In this document: positions 61,201 through 64,000 of the stretch, in pieces
How positions within the stretch are numbered: position 1 is the first letter of the stretch
Layout: each line of letters begins with the position of its first letter
NCBI GenBank assembly: GCA_022577435.1
Contig: JAKOON010000006.1
Location: 24,838,536 to 24,902,535 of the forward strand
Direction: 5' to 3'
Origin: Embiotoca jacksoni
Taxonomy: Eukaryota; Chordata; Actinopteri; Embiotocidae
DNA: 64,000 nucleotides
The notes under the pieces: generated by a model
What the model was told of the DNA's origin: nothing
The model's database searches: none
Seen by the model: the letters and a program-made list of their open reading frames with translations, nothing else
Position numbers and translations under genes: made by a program

Positions 61201-64000
61201 ATTAACTCTCATGGACTCTCATTAACTCTCATTAACTCTCATGGACTCTCATTAATTCTCATGGACTCTCATTAACTCTCATGGACTCTCATGGACTCTC
61301 ATGGACTCTCATGGACTCTCATTAACTCTCATGGACTCTCATTGACTCTCATTAACTCTCATGGACTCTCATGGACTCTCATTAACTCTCATGGACTCTC
61401 ATTAACTCTCATGGACTCTCATGGACTCTCATTGACTCTCATTAACTCTCATGGACTCTCATTAACTCTCATGGACTCTCATGGACTCTCATTAACTCTC
61501 ATGGGCTCTCATGGACTCTCATTAACTCTCATGGACTCTCATTAACTCTCATTGACTCTCATGGACTCTCATTGACTCTCATTGATTCTCATGGACTCTC
61601 ATTAACTCTCATGGACTCTCATTAACTCTCATGGGCTCTCATGGACTCTCATTAACTCTCATGGACTCTCATTAACTCTCATTGACTCTCATTGACTCTC
61701 ATTGATTCTCATGGACTCTCATTAACTCTCATGGACTCTCATTAACTCTCATGGACTCTCATTAACTCTCATTGACTCTCATGGACTCATTGACTCTCAT
61801 TGATTCTCATGGGCTCTCATGGACTCTCATTAACTCTCATGGACTCTCATTAACTCTCATGGACTCATTAACTCTCATGGGCTCTCATGGACTCTCATTA
61901 ACTCTCATGGACTCTCATGGACTCTCATTAACTCTCATGGACTCTCATGGACTCTCATTGACTCTCATTAACTCTCATGGACTCTCATTAACTCTCATGG
62001 GCTCTCATGGACTCTCATTAACTCTCATGGACTCTCATTAACTCTCATTGACTCTCATGGACTCTCATTGACTCTCATTGATTCTCATGGACTCTCATTA
62101 ACTCTCATGGACTCTCATTAACTCTCATGGGCTCTCATGGACTCTCATTAACTCTCATGGACTCATTAACTCTCATTGACTCTCATGGACTCTCATTGAC
62201 TCTCATTAACTCTCATGGACTCTCATTAACTCTCATGGACTCTCATTAACTCTCATTGACTCTCATGGACTCATTGACTCTCATTGATTCTCATGGGCTC
62301 TCATGGACTCTCATTAACTCTCATGGACTCTCATTAACTCTCATGGACTCTCATTAACTCTCATGGGCTCTCATGGACTCTCATTAACTCTCATTGACTC
62401 TCATGGACTCTCATTAACTCTCATGGACTCTCATTAACTCTCATTGACTCTCATGGACTCTCATTAACTCTCATGGACTCTCATTAACTCTCATTGACTC
62501 TCATGGACTCTCATTAACTCTCATTGATTCTCATGGACTCTCATTAACTCTCATGGACTCATTAACTCTCATTAACTCTCATGGACTCTCATGGACTCTC
62601 ATGGACTCTCATTAACTCTCATGGACTCTCATGGACTCTCATTAACTCTCATTAACTCTCATGGACTCTCATTAACTCTCATTAACTCTCATGGACTCTC
62701 ATTAACTCTCATGGACTCTCATTAACTCTCATTGACTCTCATGGACTCATTGACTCTCATTGATTCTCATGGGCTCTCATGGACTCTCATGGACTCTCAT
62801 TAACTCTCATGGACTCTCATGGACTCTCATTAACTCTCATGGACTCTCATGGACTCTCATTAACTCATTAACTCTCATGGACTCTCATTAACTCTCATTA
62901 ACTCTCATGGACTCTCATTAATTCTCATGGACTCTCATTAACTCTCATGGACTCTCATGGACTCTCATGGACTCTCATGGACTCTCATTAACTCTCATGG
63001 ACTCTCATTGACTCTCATTAACTCTCATGGACTCTCATGGACTCTCATTAACTCTCATGGACTCTCATTAACTCTCATGGACTCTCATGGACTCTCATTG
63101 ACTCTCATTAACTCTCATGGACTCTCATTAACTCTCATGGACTCTCATGGACTCTCATTAACTCTCATGGGCTCTCATGGACTCTCATTAACTCTCATGG
63201 ACTCTCATTAACTCTCATTGACTCTCATGGACTCTCATTGACTCTCATTGATTCTCATGGACTCTCATTAACTCTCATGGACTCTCATTAACTCTCATGG
63301 GCTCTCATGGACTCTCATTAACTCTCATGGACTCTCATTAACTCTCATTGACTCTCATTGACTCTCATTGATTCTCATGGACTCTCATTAACTCTCATGG
63401 ACTCTCATTAACTCTCATGGACTCTCATTAACTCTCATTGACTCTCATGGACTCATTGACTCTCATTGATTCTCATGGGCTCTCATGGACTCTCATTAAC
63501 TCTCATGGACTCTCATTAACTCTCATGGACTCATTAACTCTCATGGGCTCTCATGGACTCTCATTAACTCTCATGGACTCTCATGGACTCTCATTAACTC
63601 TCATGGACTCTCATGGACTCTCATTAACTCTCATTAACTCTCATGGACTCTCATTAACTCTCATTAACTCTCATGGACTCATTAATTCTCATGGACTCTC
63701 ATTAACTCTCATGGACTCTCATGGACTCTCATGGACTCTCATGGACTCTCATGGACTCTCATGGACTCTCATGGACTCTCATTAACTCTCATGGACTCTC
63801 ATGGACTCTCATTAACTCTCATGGACTCTCATTAACTCTCATGGACTCTCATGGACTCTCATTGACTCTCATTAACTCTCATGGACTCTCATTAACTCTC
63901 ATGGGCTCTCATGGACTCTCATTAACTCTCATGGACTCTCATTAACTCTCATTGACTCTCATGGACTCTCATTGACTCTCATTGATTCTCATGGACTCTC
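58221..64000. repeat. 5.8-kb minisatellite, 10-bp unit, running off the window
   Basis: Some 580 units of (GGACTCTCAT), with TAACTCTCAT, TGACTCTCAT, TGATTCTCAT and GGGCTCTCAT variants, plus occasional 8-bp units. The order of variants is itself repeated: identical stretches start at 59359, 61291 and 62957, and again at 59840, 61772 and 63438, giving offsets of 1932 and 1666 bp. It lies in the nid1 intron after exon 12. Confidence 0.98.

Noticed and set aside
58221..64000. Regularly repeated units resembling a CRISPR array
   Set aside because: 10-bp units with no spacers, eukaryotic context, no cas genes.

Overview
The window is vertebrate nuclear DNA and reads as ray-finned fish. The genes are split by GT-AG introns. 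Two close vertebrate families by sequence (kdm2a, syntaxin-3) and a nidogen-1. The mobile DNA is of fish type: L2/CR1-like and L1/Tx1-like LINE tails, a hAT/ZBED transposase fragment, a tRNA-derived SINE and TG...CA LTR-like repeats. Long (AC)n tracts are common. There are no operons, CRISPR arrays or bacterial features. The species cannot be named from the sequence alone.

Layout. 1-6.4 kb: 5' end of kdm2a on the minus strand (first two coding exons at 4596-4561 and 3179-3041), with a 2.4-kb minisatellite in the intron that leaves the window. A GC-rich promoter region with seven CCAAT boxes lies upstream (5.44-6.33 kb), separated from the ATG exon by another minisatellite. 6.4-20 kb: a complete 10-exon syntaxin-3-like gene on the minus strand (ATG 19875, stop 8282; 858 nt, 285 residues, all splice phases agree), with a poly(A) signal near 6450 that almost touches the kdm2a promoter. 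20-41 kb: no gene recognised; old transposable elements, several long tandem arrays and a 100-base N gap. 41.5-56.7 kb: eleven consecutive coding exons of a nidogen-1-like basement-membrane gene on the plus strand (NIDO domain, linker, EGF, G2 barrel, four EGF modules). Its first exon and its 3' half (thyroglobulin and YWTD propeller) are not in the window. 57.4-64 kb: three minisatellites, the last (10-bp unit) running off the end.

The main peculiarity is tandem repetition: about 20 kb, roughly a third of the window, is minisatellite or microsatellite DNA, with unrelated units of 5 to 54 bp. Three arrays have higher-order periods (474 bp; about 1.32 kb; 1.67/1.93 kb). Most long open frames here are artefacts of these arrays. 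Other points worth a second look: (GT)n tracts serving as the pyrimidine tract of two stx3 acceptors; a head-to-head telomeric-repeat palindrome 25 bp before a nidogen acceptor; and an LTR-like insertion with a perfect 5-bp target duplication that contains a hAT fragment and an amplified internal repeat. I found no convincing new molecular system.

The three genes have no shared pathway: KDM2A demethylates histone H3K36 in the nucleus, syntaxin-3 drives vesicle fusion at the plasma membrane, nidogen links laminin and collagen IV outside the cell. Their adjacency is positional only.
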